From: Bacteroidaceae bacterium
GTDB taxonomy: Bacteria; Bacteroidota; Bacteroidia; Bacteroidales; Bacteroidaceae
Direction: 5' to 3'
Assembly: GCA_024401215.1 (NCBI GenBank)
Contig: JAKSLL010000011.1
Location: 1 to 64,000, forward strand
DNA length: 64,000 nucleotides
Part shown: positions 54,217-63,280 of the stretch, one piece after another
Numbering within the stretch: position 1 is the stretch's first letter
How the letters are laid out: each line of letters opens with the position of its first letter
The notes under the pieces: generated by a model
The model's database searches: none
Seen by the model: only the letters and a program-made list of their open reading frames with translations
What the model was told of the DNA's origin: nothing
Made by a program: the position numbers and the translations under genes

Positions 54217-57018
54217 TTGAAAAAGATATCTATCATCTGCTGCCTCCTACTCTTGGCTGCAGCAAGTGCATTTGCCCAGCAGATGCCACCTGTGCCATTA
54301 GACCAGAATGTGAAAAAAGGCACGCTGCCTAACGGACTTACATATTATCTCCGCCATAACGAATGGCCAGAGAAGCGCGCCAACTTCTATATCGCCCAAA
54401 AGGTGGGCTCCATGCAGGAGGAAGACAACCAGCGAGGCTTGGCTCACTTCCTCGAACACATGTGTTTCAATGGCACGACAAACTTCCCTGGCGACCGTCT
54501 CAAGACTTACCTCGAAAGCATCGGCGTTAAGTTTGGAGAGAACCTTAACGCCTACACTTCGTTCGATGAAACAGTGTATAACATCGACAATGTGAATGTC
54601 GAGACAGCCGGCGCCCTCGATTCTTGCCTGCTCATCCTTCATGACTGGAGCCACGACCTCCTTCTCGAAGACAAGGAGATAGACAAAGAGCGTGGTGTCA
54701 TCAACGAAGAATGGCGCATGCGTTCGTCAGCTATGATGCGCATGTACGAGCAGGGACTCCCAACAATCTACGAAGGCAGCAAGTATGGCACTCGCCTGCC
54801 TATTGGCACTATGGATATTGTGATGAACTTCCCATACAACGACATCCGTGACTATTACAAGAAATGGTATCGCCCTGACCTTCAGGCTATCATCATAGTC
54901 GGCGACATCGATGTCAACGATATGGAGCAGAAGATTCAAAGAGTGTTTGCAGATATCCAACCTGCTGCCGCTGATGCTGCTGTGCGCGAATACTACCCTG
55001 TGCCAGACAATAGCGAACCTATAGTTTCTGTGCTCAAAGACAAAGAACAAGACAACACACTCATCTATCTCATGTGGAAGGACGAAGCTTATCCTCGTGA
55101 TGAGAAAGGTAATTTGCAGTATATCGCCATTCAGTATATGATAACTGCCATGGAGTCTATGTTCAATGACCGCATAAACGAAATCATGCAGAAGGAGAAT
55201 GCACCATTCATCGGCGCACAATTCCAATATGGCGACTTCCTTGTCAGCTCTACAAAGTCAGCATTCAATGGCATTGCTGTAAGCAAAGACAACGGATACA
55301 AAGACGCTATCATGGGCTTATACCGCGAGATTCTCCGCATGAAGAAGCATGGTTTCACAGCATCCGAATATGAGCGTTTCAAAGCAGAATACCTCTCACA
55401 GTTAGAAAGCGCCTACAACCACCGTGATAAGGTAGAGAGCGTTTCCTTTGTTCAGGAATATGTGCAGCACTTCCTCGAAAACGAGCCATCACCTGGCATC
55501 GAATGGGAATATGCAACAATGAACCAGCTTGTTCCTGCCATTCCGCTTGAGGCTGTCAACAAAATATGTGAGCAGATACCTGACAGCAACCTCGTTGTGA
55601 CAATGTTCTGCCCAGACAAGGAAGGCATCATCTATCCTTCAAAAGAGGATATACTCGCCATCATGAAGGAAGTGGAGGGTGAGACTATCGAGGCGTATGT
55701 CGAAGAAGTTAACACAGACCCTCTTGTTGACAACATACCTGCCACTGGCAATGTGGTGAGCATCACCGATGATGCATACGATGCAAAACTCATCACCCTG
55801 TCTAATGGAATAAAAGTGCATGTCAAGCACACTGATTTCTCTCCAAACAAAATCAGCATGAGCGCCACATCATGGGGAGGCACATCGCTCTACCCTGACA
55901 GCGAATATGACCAGACAAGCAACATAGACTTAGTGACTATAGGCGGCTGGGGCAACTTCTCCGCCACAGAGCTTCAGAAGAAGCTTGCAGGCATCCAGGC
56001 AAGCGCATCTCCAAGTGTGTCGTCTTACAATGAAGGTATCTCAGCTTCGTGTGTGAAGAAAGATTTTGAGACAATGCTCCAGCTCACTTACCTATGCTTC
56101 ACAGCTCCTCGCAAGGATCAGGAGGCGTTCAACTCTCTAATCCAACGCCAAAAGGCGGCTCTCGCTAATGCTGAGCTCGACCCATCAACATCTCTGCAGG
56201 ACACTATAGCAAAGGTCATATATAATAATAATGTACGAGCTGTGCGCACTAAAGCAGATGATCTCGACCGCATAAACTACGACCGCATCATCGAACTGTA
56301 TAAAGAGCGCTTTGCCGATGCCAACGACTTTGAATTCTTCATCGTCGGCGACTGCAACGCTGACTCTATCGCACCTCTCCTCGCCAAATATCTCGGCGCT
56401 CTCCCTGTGCTCGACAGCAGCGAAAACTACAACAGCATAAGCATGGACATTGTCAAGGGCGAAAGAAAGAACATCTTTGAGAAAGAGCTTCAAACGCCAA
56501 ATGCTGTAGTGCTCTTCCTGTACCACACACCGTTAGAGATCACTCAGAAGAATCAATTCATTCTCGACTTCATTGAGACTGACCTTGACATGACTTACAC
56601 TGAGTCTGTTCGCGAAGATGAAGGAGGTGCGTATGGTGTGCCTGTACAGACAAGCTTGGATATTTTCAAGAATCATGGAAAGTGCATCATTCAGCTGCCT
56701 ACAGCTCCTGAAAAGCGTGAGCGCATGACAGAGATTGTGTACAAAGGCATTGAGAATCTTGTCAAGAACGGCCCTAATGAGGACCACATAAACAAATGCA
56801 AAGAGTATCTCTTGCGTCGCCATGCCGAAAAGCTCAAGACAAACAGTTACTGGATGGGGCAGATGACTCAGAAAGCTCGCTGGAACCGCGACTGGTGCAC
56901 AGACTTTGAAGCTGTGCTCAACAGCATAACTCCTGCCGACATACAAGCTGTGGCAAAACAGCTCTTCAGAAATGGCAACCATATTGAGGTGGGCATGACA
57001 TCACCATTGGAGAAATAA
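54217..57018 (+). CDS. M16 (pitrilysin-type) zinc protease
   Basis: The protein aligns from a TTG start at 54217 (reads MKKISIICCLLLLAAASAFA), giving 933 residues with a good signal peptide. A frame opening at TTG 54148 would add a hydrophilic stretch with no function. The zinc motif HxxEH is HFLEH (His77, Glu80, His81) in RGLAHFLEHMCFNGT; ERGVINEE supplies the third ligand. Two M16 halves are visible: N-terminal about 30-480, and a C-terminal half (about 540-930) with no intact HxxEH, as expected for the inactive half. Secreted; probably periplasmic peptide degradation. TTG starts are rare, so the call deserves proteomic checking. Confidence 0.85.
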   Translation: MKKISIICCLLLLAAASAFAQQMPPVPLDQNVKKGTLPNGLTYYLRHNEWPEKRANFYIAQKVGSMQEEDNQRGLAHFLEHMCFNGTTNFPGDRLKTYLESIGVKFGENLNAYTSFDETVYNIDNVNVETAGALDSCLLILHDWSHDLLLEDKEIDKERGVINEEWRMRSSAMMRMYEQGLPTIYEGSKYGTRLPIGTMDIVMNFPYNDIRDYYKKWYRPDLQAIIIVGDIDVNDMEQKIQRVFADIQPAAADAAVREYYPVPDNSEPIVSVLKDKEQDNTLIYLMWKDEAYPRDEKGNLQYIAIQYMITAMESMFNDRINEIMQKENAPFIGAQFQYGDFLVSSTKSAFNGIAVSKDNGYKDAIMGLYREILRMKKHGFTASEYERFKAEYLSQLESAYNHRDKVESVSFVQEYVQHFLENEPSPGIEWEYATMNQLVPAIPLEAVNKICEQIPDSNLVVTMFCPDKEGIIYPSKEDILAIMKEVEGETIEAYVEEVNTDPLVDNIPATGNVVSITDDAYDAKLITLSNGIKVHVKHTDFSPNKISMSATSWGGTSLYPDSEYDQTSNIDLVTIGGWGNFSATELQKKLAGIQASASPSVSSYNEGISASCVKKDFETMLQLTYLCFTAPRKDQEAFNSLIQRQKAALANAELDPSTSLQDTIAKVIYNNNVRAVRTKADDLDRINYDRIIELYKERFADANDFEFFIVGDCNADSIAPLLAKYLGALPVLDSSENYNSISMDIVKGERKNIFEKELQTPNAVVLFLYHTPLEITQKNQFILDFIETDLDMTYTESVREDEGGAYGVPVQTSLDIFKNHGKCIIQLPTAPEKRERMTEIVYKGIENLVKNGPNEDHINKCKEYLLRRHAEKLKTNSYWMGQMTQKARWNRDWCTDFEAVLNSITPADIQAVAKQLFRNGNHIEVGMTSPLEK

Positions 57019-57052
57019 CATAATTTGCTTCTTTACTAATCCTTAAATAATT

Positions 57053-57493
57053 GTGAATAGACAATTTCACGCAAAAGTATCCTTCGGGAGTTATGTGCTA
57101 CTGGCAGCAATGCTGTCAGTAGCCATTTATTTGATATGGCAGACCGCATATCTCACTAAACAATGGTGTGGAATACTCATCACCGCCGACTTACTCATCA
57201 TGGTTATCATCATCGAAAGGATAATCAACACCACCTACACTGTAACGCATGACAACAGGCTTGTCATTCACAACGGTAGGTTTTCAAAAGATATCATCCT
57301 TTCGCTCGATGACATCAACCGCATCGACCGCATCAACAGCATGCGTATAGGTGGGAAGGCTTTACGCACCACCCTCGTCATCGTGATGAACGACAAGACT
57401 GAACACTATATTTATCCACGCAATGAAGAGGATTTTGTACAATTCCTCATAAAACGTAAAAACAAAACTAAAGACTACGACGATGAAGACTAA
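57053..57493 (+). CDS. Small membrane protein with PH-like domain
   Basis: This 146-residue protein starts at GTG 57053 (MNRQFHAKVSFGSYVLLAAM). Two TM segments (about 12-32 and 36-55) precede a cytoplasmic beta-rich domain (about 55-135: TYTVTHDNRLVIHNGRF, ITLRTTLVIVMNDKTEHYIYPRN) that resembles the bacterial PH (bPH) fold. Such proteins lie next to a penicillin-binding protein gene here (dacB, 11-base overlap), so an envelope role is likely. Function unknown. Confidence 0.72.
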   Translation: MNRQFHAKVSFGSYVLLAAMLSVAIYLIWQTAYLTKQWCGILITADLLIMVIIIERIINTTYTVTHDNRLVIHNGRFSKDIILSLDDINRIDRINSMRIGGKALRTTLVIVMNDKTEHYIYPRNEEDFVQFLIKRKNKTKDYDDED

Positions 57494-58814
57494 ATCATCC
57501 ACCCTGCTCACCATAGCTCTGCTTTTACTTACAAGCACATCAAGCGTGCATGCCCAGAGTGAGACGACATCACAAAACATAGCTTCCAACATTGCTGGCA
57601 GCGACTCACTCCTTGACAGGATGCCATGGGATGAACGCACAAAGCTCACCCTTGACAGCTTCGCAGTCGAGATTGACAAGCAATGCTACTACACTTCTAT
57701 ATGCGTGTGGGACCTCACCGCCGACTCTCTCCTGTGGAGCCTCAACAGCAACAAGATGATGCGCCCTGCATCAACAATGAAAGTGCTCACTTCGGTGTCA
57801 GCACTCGACAAACTAAGCGCGCAATACGAGATTCGCACTCAAGCGTTCTATACTGGCTCAATAACTGCAGACAGCGTATTGAACGGCGATATATATGTGG
57901 TAGGGGATTTCGACCCTATGCTATGCTACAATGACATAAAAGAACTCGCGCAGAGCATCCGCAACAGCGGAATACGCTCCATCAGCGGAACAGTATATGG
58001 AGATGCCAGCATGACAAGCTCCGACCTCTACGGCTACGGATGGTGCTGGGATGATGTGCCTTGCAAATCTATGCCATACCTGTCTCCACTCATGGCGGAG
58101 AGAGGCATGGAATGCCCTAATTTCAACAAATATTCTGCCGACCCTCTTTTTCACCCTACTGCCGACTTTGCCAAGGCTCTGAGCCTCGAACTTGCGTCTG
58201 CCAACATCACGCCTGCCGACACCACCCTCAATCGCATCCCCTCTGCAATGAAGGAATATGCTTCTGACGGCACACTCTTATTCACCAAGACGCGCACCGT
58301 TCAGCAGATTCTGCAGCGCCTGCTGAAGAATTCAGATAATCTGCATGCTGAAGCTCTGTTTTTCCATCTCGCAAAGCAGCAATCAACGAAGCGATGCACA
58401 TACAAAGATGCTATGCCACTCATTGAGTCGGTCATCATGAAGGCTGGAGCATCACCTTCAACTGTGAAGATTGCCGATGGCAGCGGCGTGTCTCTCTACA
58501 ATTATGTCACCGCCGACGTCGAGGTCGCACTCCTCCGCTATGCTTATCACAATCCCAAAATATATGAGCATTTCTACAACTCACTCCCTATAGCAGGTGT
58601 TGACGGCACCTTGGAGAAAAGAATGAAGAATGGCAATGCACACCAGAATGTGCATGCAAAGACTGGCACAGTGGAAGGTGTTACAGCCCTCGCAGGATAT
58701 GTAAAGGCATCTAACGAACACGAGCTTGCTTTCTCCATCATCAGCAATGGCGTGCCGACATCAAGCATTGGAAGGCAATTAGAAGACAGAATTTGTCAGG
58801 CACTGGCAAAATAA
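57483..58814 (+). CDS. dacB: D-alanyl-D-alanine carboxypeptidase/endopeptidase (PBP4/DacB)
   Basis: This 443-residue class C penicillin-binding protein trims or cuts cross-links in peptidoglycan. A signal peptide ends at HAQ (about residue 24). The active-site motifs are SxxK at Ser97 (PASTMKVL), SxN at Ser284 (KNSDNLHAE), and KTG at Lys393 (KTGTVEG), all intact. A domain inserted between SxxK and SxN (about 120-270) is typical of PBP4. It overlaps the PH-like protein by 11 bases and is 16 bases before menC. Periplasmic. Confidence 0.95.
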   Translation: MKTKSSTLLTIALLLLTSTSSVHAQSETTSQNIASNIAGSDSLLDRMPWDERTKLTLDSFAVEIDKQCYYTSICVWDLTADSLLWSLNSNKMMRPASTMKVLTSVSALDKLSAQYEIRTQAFYTGSITADSVLNGDIYVVGDFDPMLCYNDIKELAQSIRNSGIRSISGTVYGDASMTSSDLYGYGWCWDDVPCKSMPYLSPLMAERGMECPNFNKYSADPLFHPTADFAKALSLELASANITPADTTLNRIPSAMKEYASDGTLLFTKTRTVQQILQRLLKNSDNLHAEALFFHLAKQQSTKRCTYKDAMPLIESVIMKAGASPSTVKIADGSGVSLYNYVTADVEVALLRYAYHNPKIYEHFYNSLPIAGVDGTLEKRMKNGNAHQNVHAKTGTVEGVTALAGYVKASNEHELAFSIISNGVPTSSIGRQLEDRICQALAK

Positions 58815-58830
58815 AGGATATCACCTACCT

Positions 58831-59808
58831 ATGAAAATAGATATCAAGCCATACACTCTGCGATTCAAGTTTCGCGCTGGCACAAGCAGAGGCACATATA
58901 CTGAACATAAAGTAAAGTTTATCAAGATTGTTGACGAAGACGATCCGAGCCACATCGGCATAGGCGAATATGCGCCTCTGCCCGACTTGTCACCCGACAC
59001 TTCATCTGCTATGCTGTTTGCCCACGAGACTGCTCTGTGGCACTACCATAGCCGTTCGAAGAGGCTATCCGACACCCCTTTCTCCAGAGGTGAATGCGGC
59101 ATACCTATCAATGGACTTATATGGATGGGCGACTACGACACAATGAAAGCCCGCATAGAGGAAAAACTCTCTGCAGGATTCCGATGTGTGAAAATGAAGA
59201 TTGGAGCAATAAATTTCGATGATGAGGTTTCGCTGCTTCGCCAGATACGAAGCCGCTTTCCACGGGAGGTCATTGAACTGCGTGTCGATGCTAATGGAGC
59301 ATTTCAGCCAGGAGATGACGCCATGCGCAAACTCGACACCCTCGCACAGCTTGACCTTCACTCTATAGAGCAGCCTATACGCGCCGGACAATGGGAGGAG
59401 ATGGCGAAACTATGCCAGTCCACACCTCTGCCTATCGCCCTTGACGAGGAGCTGATACCTGGCACAATACCCGGCACAGCTTTCGAGTCATATACCACCG
59501 AATACAAAATATCGCTGCTCGATGCCATCAATCCGCAATACATCATTCTCAAGCCGTCTCTTCACGGGGCGCTCACTGGTTGTGACGAGTGGATTCACCT
59601 CGCCACCGAACGCAACATAGGATGGTGGGCAACATCTGCACTTGAAAGCAATGTTGGCCTAAATGCCATCGCTCATTGGGTGGCAAAATACCAACCTACC
59701 ATGCCACAAGGCTTAGGCACTGGACAGATATACGAAAACAACATAGATGGATACCCTATCTTCTTAAATGGAGATGAGATGTGGTGCCGGAAGAACGACA
59801 TGAATTGA
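58831..59808 (+). CDS. menC: o-Succinylbenzoate synthase MenC
   Basis: This 325-residue enolase-superfamily enzyme dehydrates SHCHC to o-succinylbenzoate in menaquinone synthesis. CVKMKIGA gives the KxK catalytic pair, RVDANGAF the first metal Asp, SIEQPI the second metal Glu, IALDEELIPG the third, and YIILKPSLHGAL the second catalytic Lys. The context with dipeptide epimerases is close, but menD and menF upstream in the window support MenC. It lies in a different transcription unit from menFD, behind dacB by 16 bases. Confidence 0.88.
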   Translation: MKIDIKPYTLRFKFRAGTSRGTYTEHKVKFIKIVDEDDPSHIGIGEYAPLPDLSPDTSSAMLFAHETALWHYHSRSKRLSDTPFSRGECGIPINGLIWMGDYDTMKARIEEKLSAGFRCVKMKIGAINFDDEVSLLRQIRSRFPREVIELRVDANGAFQPGDDAMRKLDTLAQLDLHSIEQPIRAGQWEEMAKLCQSTPLPIALDEELIPGTIPGTAFESYTTEYKISLLDAINPQYIILKPSLHGALTGCDEWIHLATERNIGWWATSALESNVGLNAIAHWVAKYQPTMPQGLGTGQIYENNIDGYPIFLNGDEMWCRKNDMN

Positions 59809-59866
59809 AAATTAAGGCATAGACAACAAATATTATTCAATATATTTATTCAACTTTCGTAAGTAT

Positions 59867-60030
59867 GCAACTTGCTCGTTTTTAGGAGTTAAAGTGGAGC
59901 TAAAGAGGAGTTATCGCTTCGCTCGGAGTTAAAGAGACGTTTGCCATGTCAGACATTTGTCACTTTAACTACCCTTTAACTTCTCTTTAACTACCCTTTA
60001 ACTACAGGGGCAAGTGGAGCGAAACTTGTA
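59867..60030. repeat. Dispersed repeat R1, copy D
   Basis: Reverse-oriented R1: GCAACTTGCTCGTTTTTAGG, CGCTTCGCTCGGAGTTAAAG, CATTTGTCACTTTAACTACC, ending GTGGAGCGAAACTTGTA. It lies 58 bases after menC and 35 bases before R2 copy 2 (60066), the same order as copy A and R2 copy 1. Confidence 0.82.
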
Positions 60031-60065
60031 TATATTTATTAAGTATCTGTACAAAATTATTTTTA

Positions 60066-60230
60066 TAATCAAGAACCTTTAGCCTCAGCGTAGCTAATGA
60101 AGAGAATAAGAGAATGCCATCCGGATGCCTTCTCTTAATTCCAATCGTAACGATTAGATTCTGAATCAGTAAGAATAGTTTGCTGACAAACTGAAAGAAA
60201 AAATCTCTAATATCTATAAATTCTTGATAA
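60066..60230. repeat. MITE-like repeat R2, copy 2
   Basis: Left end TAATCAAGAACC and right end TTCTTGATAA (60221-60230) form TIRs with one mismatch. It contains a GCATCCGGATGC-type palindrome and a 27-base segment, 60129-60155, identical to the reverse complement of 61726-61752 in copy 3. The rest of the 60231-60305 gap contains the SGNH promoter. Confidence 0.72.
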
Positions 60231-60278
60231 ATATAAAAATAATTTTGATTACTTACTTATGACATTAGCATTTTTACC

Positions 60279-60286
60279 TATCTTTG
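60279..60286 (+). promoter_or_regulatory. Probable -7 element of the SGNH/unknown gene pair
   Basis: TATCTTTG matches TAnnTTTG, 20 bases before the ATG at 60306. A -33 TTTG is not well placed. Confidence 0.5.
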
Positions 60287-60305
60287 CATCAAAGAAATAA
60301 TTGAA

Positions 60306-61001
60306 ATGAAAAAAGTTCTTGCTCTTGTCATTGCATTGACAATGACATTAAACTTTGTTTCTGCACAGAAAAAAGTGTCTATATTAGGCGACAGCTACTC
60401 CACATATTCAGGGCATGTGTACCCTGCCGCTAATCTATGCTTCTACAGAGACAAGTCGAAATTTCCTAATGATGTACACGATGTGAGGAAGACATGGTGG
60501 TGGCTGCTCAACGAGAAGATGGGCTATGTGATGGTGAAAAACAACTCATACTCTGGCGCCACAATCTGCAATACTGGCTATGGGAAGAACGACTACTCCG
60601 ACCGCTCTTTCGTAACCCGCATGACTAACATAGGTGAGCCCGACATACTCTTCATCTTTGGAGGCACCAACGACTGCTGGGCAAAGTCGCCATTAGGTGA
60701 ATACATGTATGAGGGGTGGACAAAAAAAGATCTCTACAAATTTCGCCCTGCCTTCTGCTATCTGCTGCACAACCTGAAAACCAAGCATCCGAACATGAAG
60801 ATTATAAACATCTGCAATTCCGATCTTGACGGTGAATATAATTCATCTATGGCTGTGATATGCAAACACTATGGCGTGACAAACGTACAGCTCAAAAGCA
60901 TAGACAAGCAGTACAACCACCCATCGATAGTTGGAATGGAACAGATTTGCAAGCAACTAATGGAGAATTTAGAACATAACATTACTAAACAACATAACTA
61001 A
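60306..61001 (+). CDS. Secreted SGNH/GDSL-type hydrolase
   Basis: This 231-residue protein has a signal peptide (MKKVLALVIALTMTLNFVSA) followed by an SGNH fold. SILGDSYSTYSG carries the catalytic Ser (block I), NNSYSGATI is block II with its Gly, IFGGTNDCWA is block III with the Asn, and YNHPSIVGM gives the block V His. The residue three before that His, normally Asp, is Gln in KQYNH, so the Asp may be replaced or shifted. It could be an esterase or deacetylase acting on surface or plant polysaccharide. The next gene starts 2 bases later. Confidence 0.82.
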   Translation: MKKVLALVIALTMTLNFVSAQKKVSILGDSYSTYSGHVYPAANLCFYRDKSKFPNDVHDVRKTWWWLLNEKMGYVMVKNNSYSGATICNTGYGKNDYSDRSFVTRMTNIGEPDILFIFGGTNDCWAKSPLGEYMYEGWTKKDLYKFRPAFCYLLHNLKTKHPNMKIINICNSDLDGEYNSSMAVICKHYGVTNVQLKSIDKQYNHPSIVGMEQICKQLMENLEHNITKQHN

Positions 61002-61003
61002 AT

Positions 61004-61498
61004 ATGAAATATCTAATCCTCATGGCATTTTCAATGTTTTCTCTTTTCGGATTTGCAGACAAAAACGATGTGAGCGACAAAACACTTGTCAGCTACACAT
61101 ATAACCGTCATGCAACAATGGCGCAGCCGATAGATGACATTGAAGTCGGACTTACAGAAAAAGGTGATTATTGCGCCATCAAGATTTACGTTCACGAAAC
61201 AGGCTTGGGCGAATATCAAACATATCTTGTCAGCACATCGTTGATGACAAAGATCAATGAGATAATCAACAGCCACAAGATATATGAATACGAAAGCAGC
61301 TATAGACCACAGTATGAGATTCTCGACGGAGAATCTTGGTCATATTCTGCATCCTATGCCGACAAATACTATCTACAAAGCAGAGGTGAGAATGCATACC
61401 CAAAAGACAACGGATTATATCTTATCAATTCGTTGATAAAAGAGTCCATAAAGACTGGCAAGCTAATCAAAAAAAGTGATTGGCCTAATAAAGACTAA
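61004..61498 (+). CDS. Secreted protein of unknown function
   Basis: This 164-residue protein has a signal peptide-like N-terminus (MKYLILMAFSMFSLFGFADK). The rest is mixed alpha/beta with many Tyr residues (SYTYNRHATMAQP, YEYESSYRPQYEILDGESWSYSASYADKYYL). I recognise no family. It follows the SGNH gene by 2 bases and ends before a terminator (61514-61551), so the two form a bicistronic unit flanked by R2 repeats; a functional link is likely but unproven. Confidence 0.65.
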   Translation: MKYLILMAFSMFSLFGFADKNDVSDKTLVSYTYNRHATMAQPIDDIEVGLTEKGDYCAIKIYVHETGLGEYQTYLVSTSLMTKINEIINSHKIYEYESSYRPQYEILDGESWSYSASYADKYYLQSRGENAYPKDNGLYLINSLIKESIKTGKLIKKSDWPNKD

Positions 61499-61513
61499 TA
61501 AGCGTACTACTAC

Positions 61514-61551
61514 AAAAATCCCCCTCTGCGCTCAGCAGAGAGGGATTTTTT
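61514..61551 (+). terminator. Rho-independent terminator of the SGNH/unknown pair
   Basis: AAAAATCCCcCTCTGC (61514-61529) pairs with GCAGAGaGGGATTTTT (from about 61535) with a single mismatch, followed by T residues. It ends 53 bases after the stop. Confidence 0.9.
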
Positions 61552-61606
61552 GTGTCATTGCCATGTTGAAAGATTATTAACTAAACTTTCCCACCCCTAT
61601 TATTTT

Positions 61607-61794
61607 TTATCAAGAACCGTCAGCTCGGCGTAGCCAATTTAGAAAACTTCGAAGAACTCGGCGTAACCAAATTAGAGATTTCTTCTTTCAGTTTGTAGCA
61701 AACTGTTCCTTCTAATTCAAAATTAAATCGTTACGATTGGAATTAAGAGAAGCCATCCGGATGGCATTTCTCTCATTCTCTTCATTCTTGATAA
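61607..61794. repeat. MITE-like repeat R2, copy 3
   Basis: TTATCAAGAA (61607-61616) and TTCTTGATAA (61785-61794) are perfect 10-bp TIRs around 188 bp. The left end shares CCGTCAGCTCGGCGTAGCCAA with copy 1. The interior (61726-61752) matches copy 2 in inverted orientation, so modules are reshuffled between copies. Confidence 0.75.
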
Positions 61795-61817
61795 TAAATA
61801 AAAAATCATACTAAAGG

Positions 61818-61996
61818 CCTTGCCTCGTGCCAGCGGAGTGCTGCACCCCAAGCCATGCTGAAAGATTATTAACCTTTCAGCAAGTCAATCCACCTTTGCA
61901 CTTAGCCACTGCCGCTTCGGCTTCGTACCTTGCCTCGTGCCAGTGGAGTGCTGCACCCCAAGCCATGCTGAAAGGTTATCAACCTTTCAGCAAGTC
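61818..61996. repeat. 69-bp direct repeats at the 3' end of purD
   Basis: Two copies, 61818-61886 and 61928-61996, differ at about three positions. The right copy includes the last codons and stop of purD (reads Asp-Leu-Leu-Lys-Gly-stop on the minus strand); the left copy contains the same codons as a remnant. A perfect palindrome GCTGAAAGGTT/AACCTTTCAGC (61967-61977/61981-61991) overlaps the stop. A partial third copy lies at about 61560-61581. Non-coding otherwise. Confidence 0.7.
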
Positions 61997-63280
61997 TTGT
62001 CCAATATCTCTTCTGAAATATTTGCCTTCAAACTGAATCTTGCCAGCCTCAGTGAATGACTTGACAAGAGCTTCGCTCTGTGTTGCACCGTATGAGCTTA
62101 CAGCAATCACACGGCCGCCATCTGTCACAACCTTGCCATCCTGCAATTTTGTACCTGCATGGAATACTACCGAACCTTCAACATTCTCTATGCCTGTGAT
62201 TTCAAAACCTTTCTTATATGCCTGTGGATAACCACCGCTCACCATCATCACGCACACAGCCGAACGCTCGTCAAACTCAAGTGTCTTAGTGTCAAGATTG
62301 CCCTCTGCCACTCCCTCAAGAAGGTCAACAAGGTCACTCTTGATGCGGAGCATAACAGTCTCTGTCTCTGGGTCGCCCATACGCACATTATACTCTATCA
62401 CTACAGGGTCGCCAGCCTTAGCGTAAGCATAGTCACGGTCCACCTTGATAAGTCCGAGGAAGATGAATCCCTTATATTCGATGCCCTCCTTTGCAAGACC
62501 GTCGATAGTAGGCTTCACGATGCGCTCCTCCACCTTCTTCATCCACTCAGCGTCAGCAAATGGAACAGGAGATACAGAGCCCATGCCACCAGTATTCAAA
62601 CCTGTGTCGCCCTCGCCAATACGCTTGTAGTCCTTAGCCTCAGGGAGTATCTTATAGTTCTTGCCATCAGTAAGCACAAAAACCGAACATTCGATGCCTG
62701 ACAGAAACTCCTCGATGACAACTGTGGCAGATGCCTCGCCAAACATTCCGTCGAGCATTCCGCGGAACTCCTTCTTAGCCTCCTCAAGGTCATCGATGAT
62801 GAGCACTCCCTTGCCAGCACAAAGACCATCAGCCTTCAGCACATAAGGAGCCTGAAGAGTCTCAAGGAATGCAATGCCCTCTTCTATATTTGTACCATTG
62901 AAAGAACGGTAAGCAGCTGTTGGCACACCATTGCGCTGCATGAAACTCTTTGCAAAATCCTTTGAACCTTCAAGCACAGCACCTGCCTTGCTTGGACCGA
63001 TGACAGGGATAGATGCTATCTCAGCGTCATTCTTGAAGAAATCATACACACCTTTCACCAGCGGGTCTTCAGGACCGACAACAACCATGTCAATCTTGTT
63101 CTCAAGCACAAACTTCTTGATGCCCTCAAAGTCATCTGCTTTCAAAGCCACATTCTCCCCCACACTGGCTGTACCAGCATTACCTGGGGCTATAAACAGT
63201 TTTTCAATCTTCTGGCTCTGTGCAATCTTCCAAGCCAAGGCGTGCTCACGGCCGCCGCTACCAAGCAAAAGTAGTTTCAT
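61979..63280 (-). CDS. purD: Phosphoribosylamine-glycine ligase
   Basis: This 433-residue ATP-grasp enzyme joins glycine to phosphoribosylamine in purine synthesis. [17 protein letters not shown] is the N-terminal signature, [13 protein letters not shown] and [15 protein letters not shown] are in the ATP-grasp core, and [17 protein letters not shown] is the ATP-binding loop. Single gene on the minus strand, with no neighbouring pur genes in view. Its 3' end lies inside a 69-bp direct repeat. Confidence 0.97.
   Translation of the reverse strand: MKLLLLGSGGREHALAWKIAQSQKIEKLFIAPGNAGTASVGENVALKADDFEGIKKFVLENKIDMVVVGPEDPLVKGVYDFFKNDAEIASIPVIGPSKAGAVLEGSKDFAKSFMQRNGVPTAAYRSFNGTNIEEGIAFLETLQAPYVLKADGLCAGKGVLIIDDLEEAKKEFRGMLDGMFGEASATVVIEEFLSGIECSVFVLTDGKNYKILPEAKDYKRIGEGDTGLNTGGMGSVSPVPFADAEWMKKVEERIVKPTIDGLAKEGIEYKGFIFLGLIKVDRDYAYAKAGDPVVIEYNVRMGDPETETVMLRIKSDLVDLLEGVAEGNLDTKTLEFDERSAVCVMMVSGGYPQAYKKGFEITGIENVEGSVVFHAGTKLQDGKVVTDGGRVIAVSSYGATQSEALVKSFTEAGKIQFEGKYFRRDIGQDLLKG

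Noticed and set aside
61827..62036. Plus-strand 69-codon frame over the purD 3' end
   Set aside because: It lies on the 69-bp direct repeats and the purD complement; a shadow frame.
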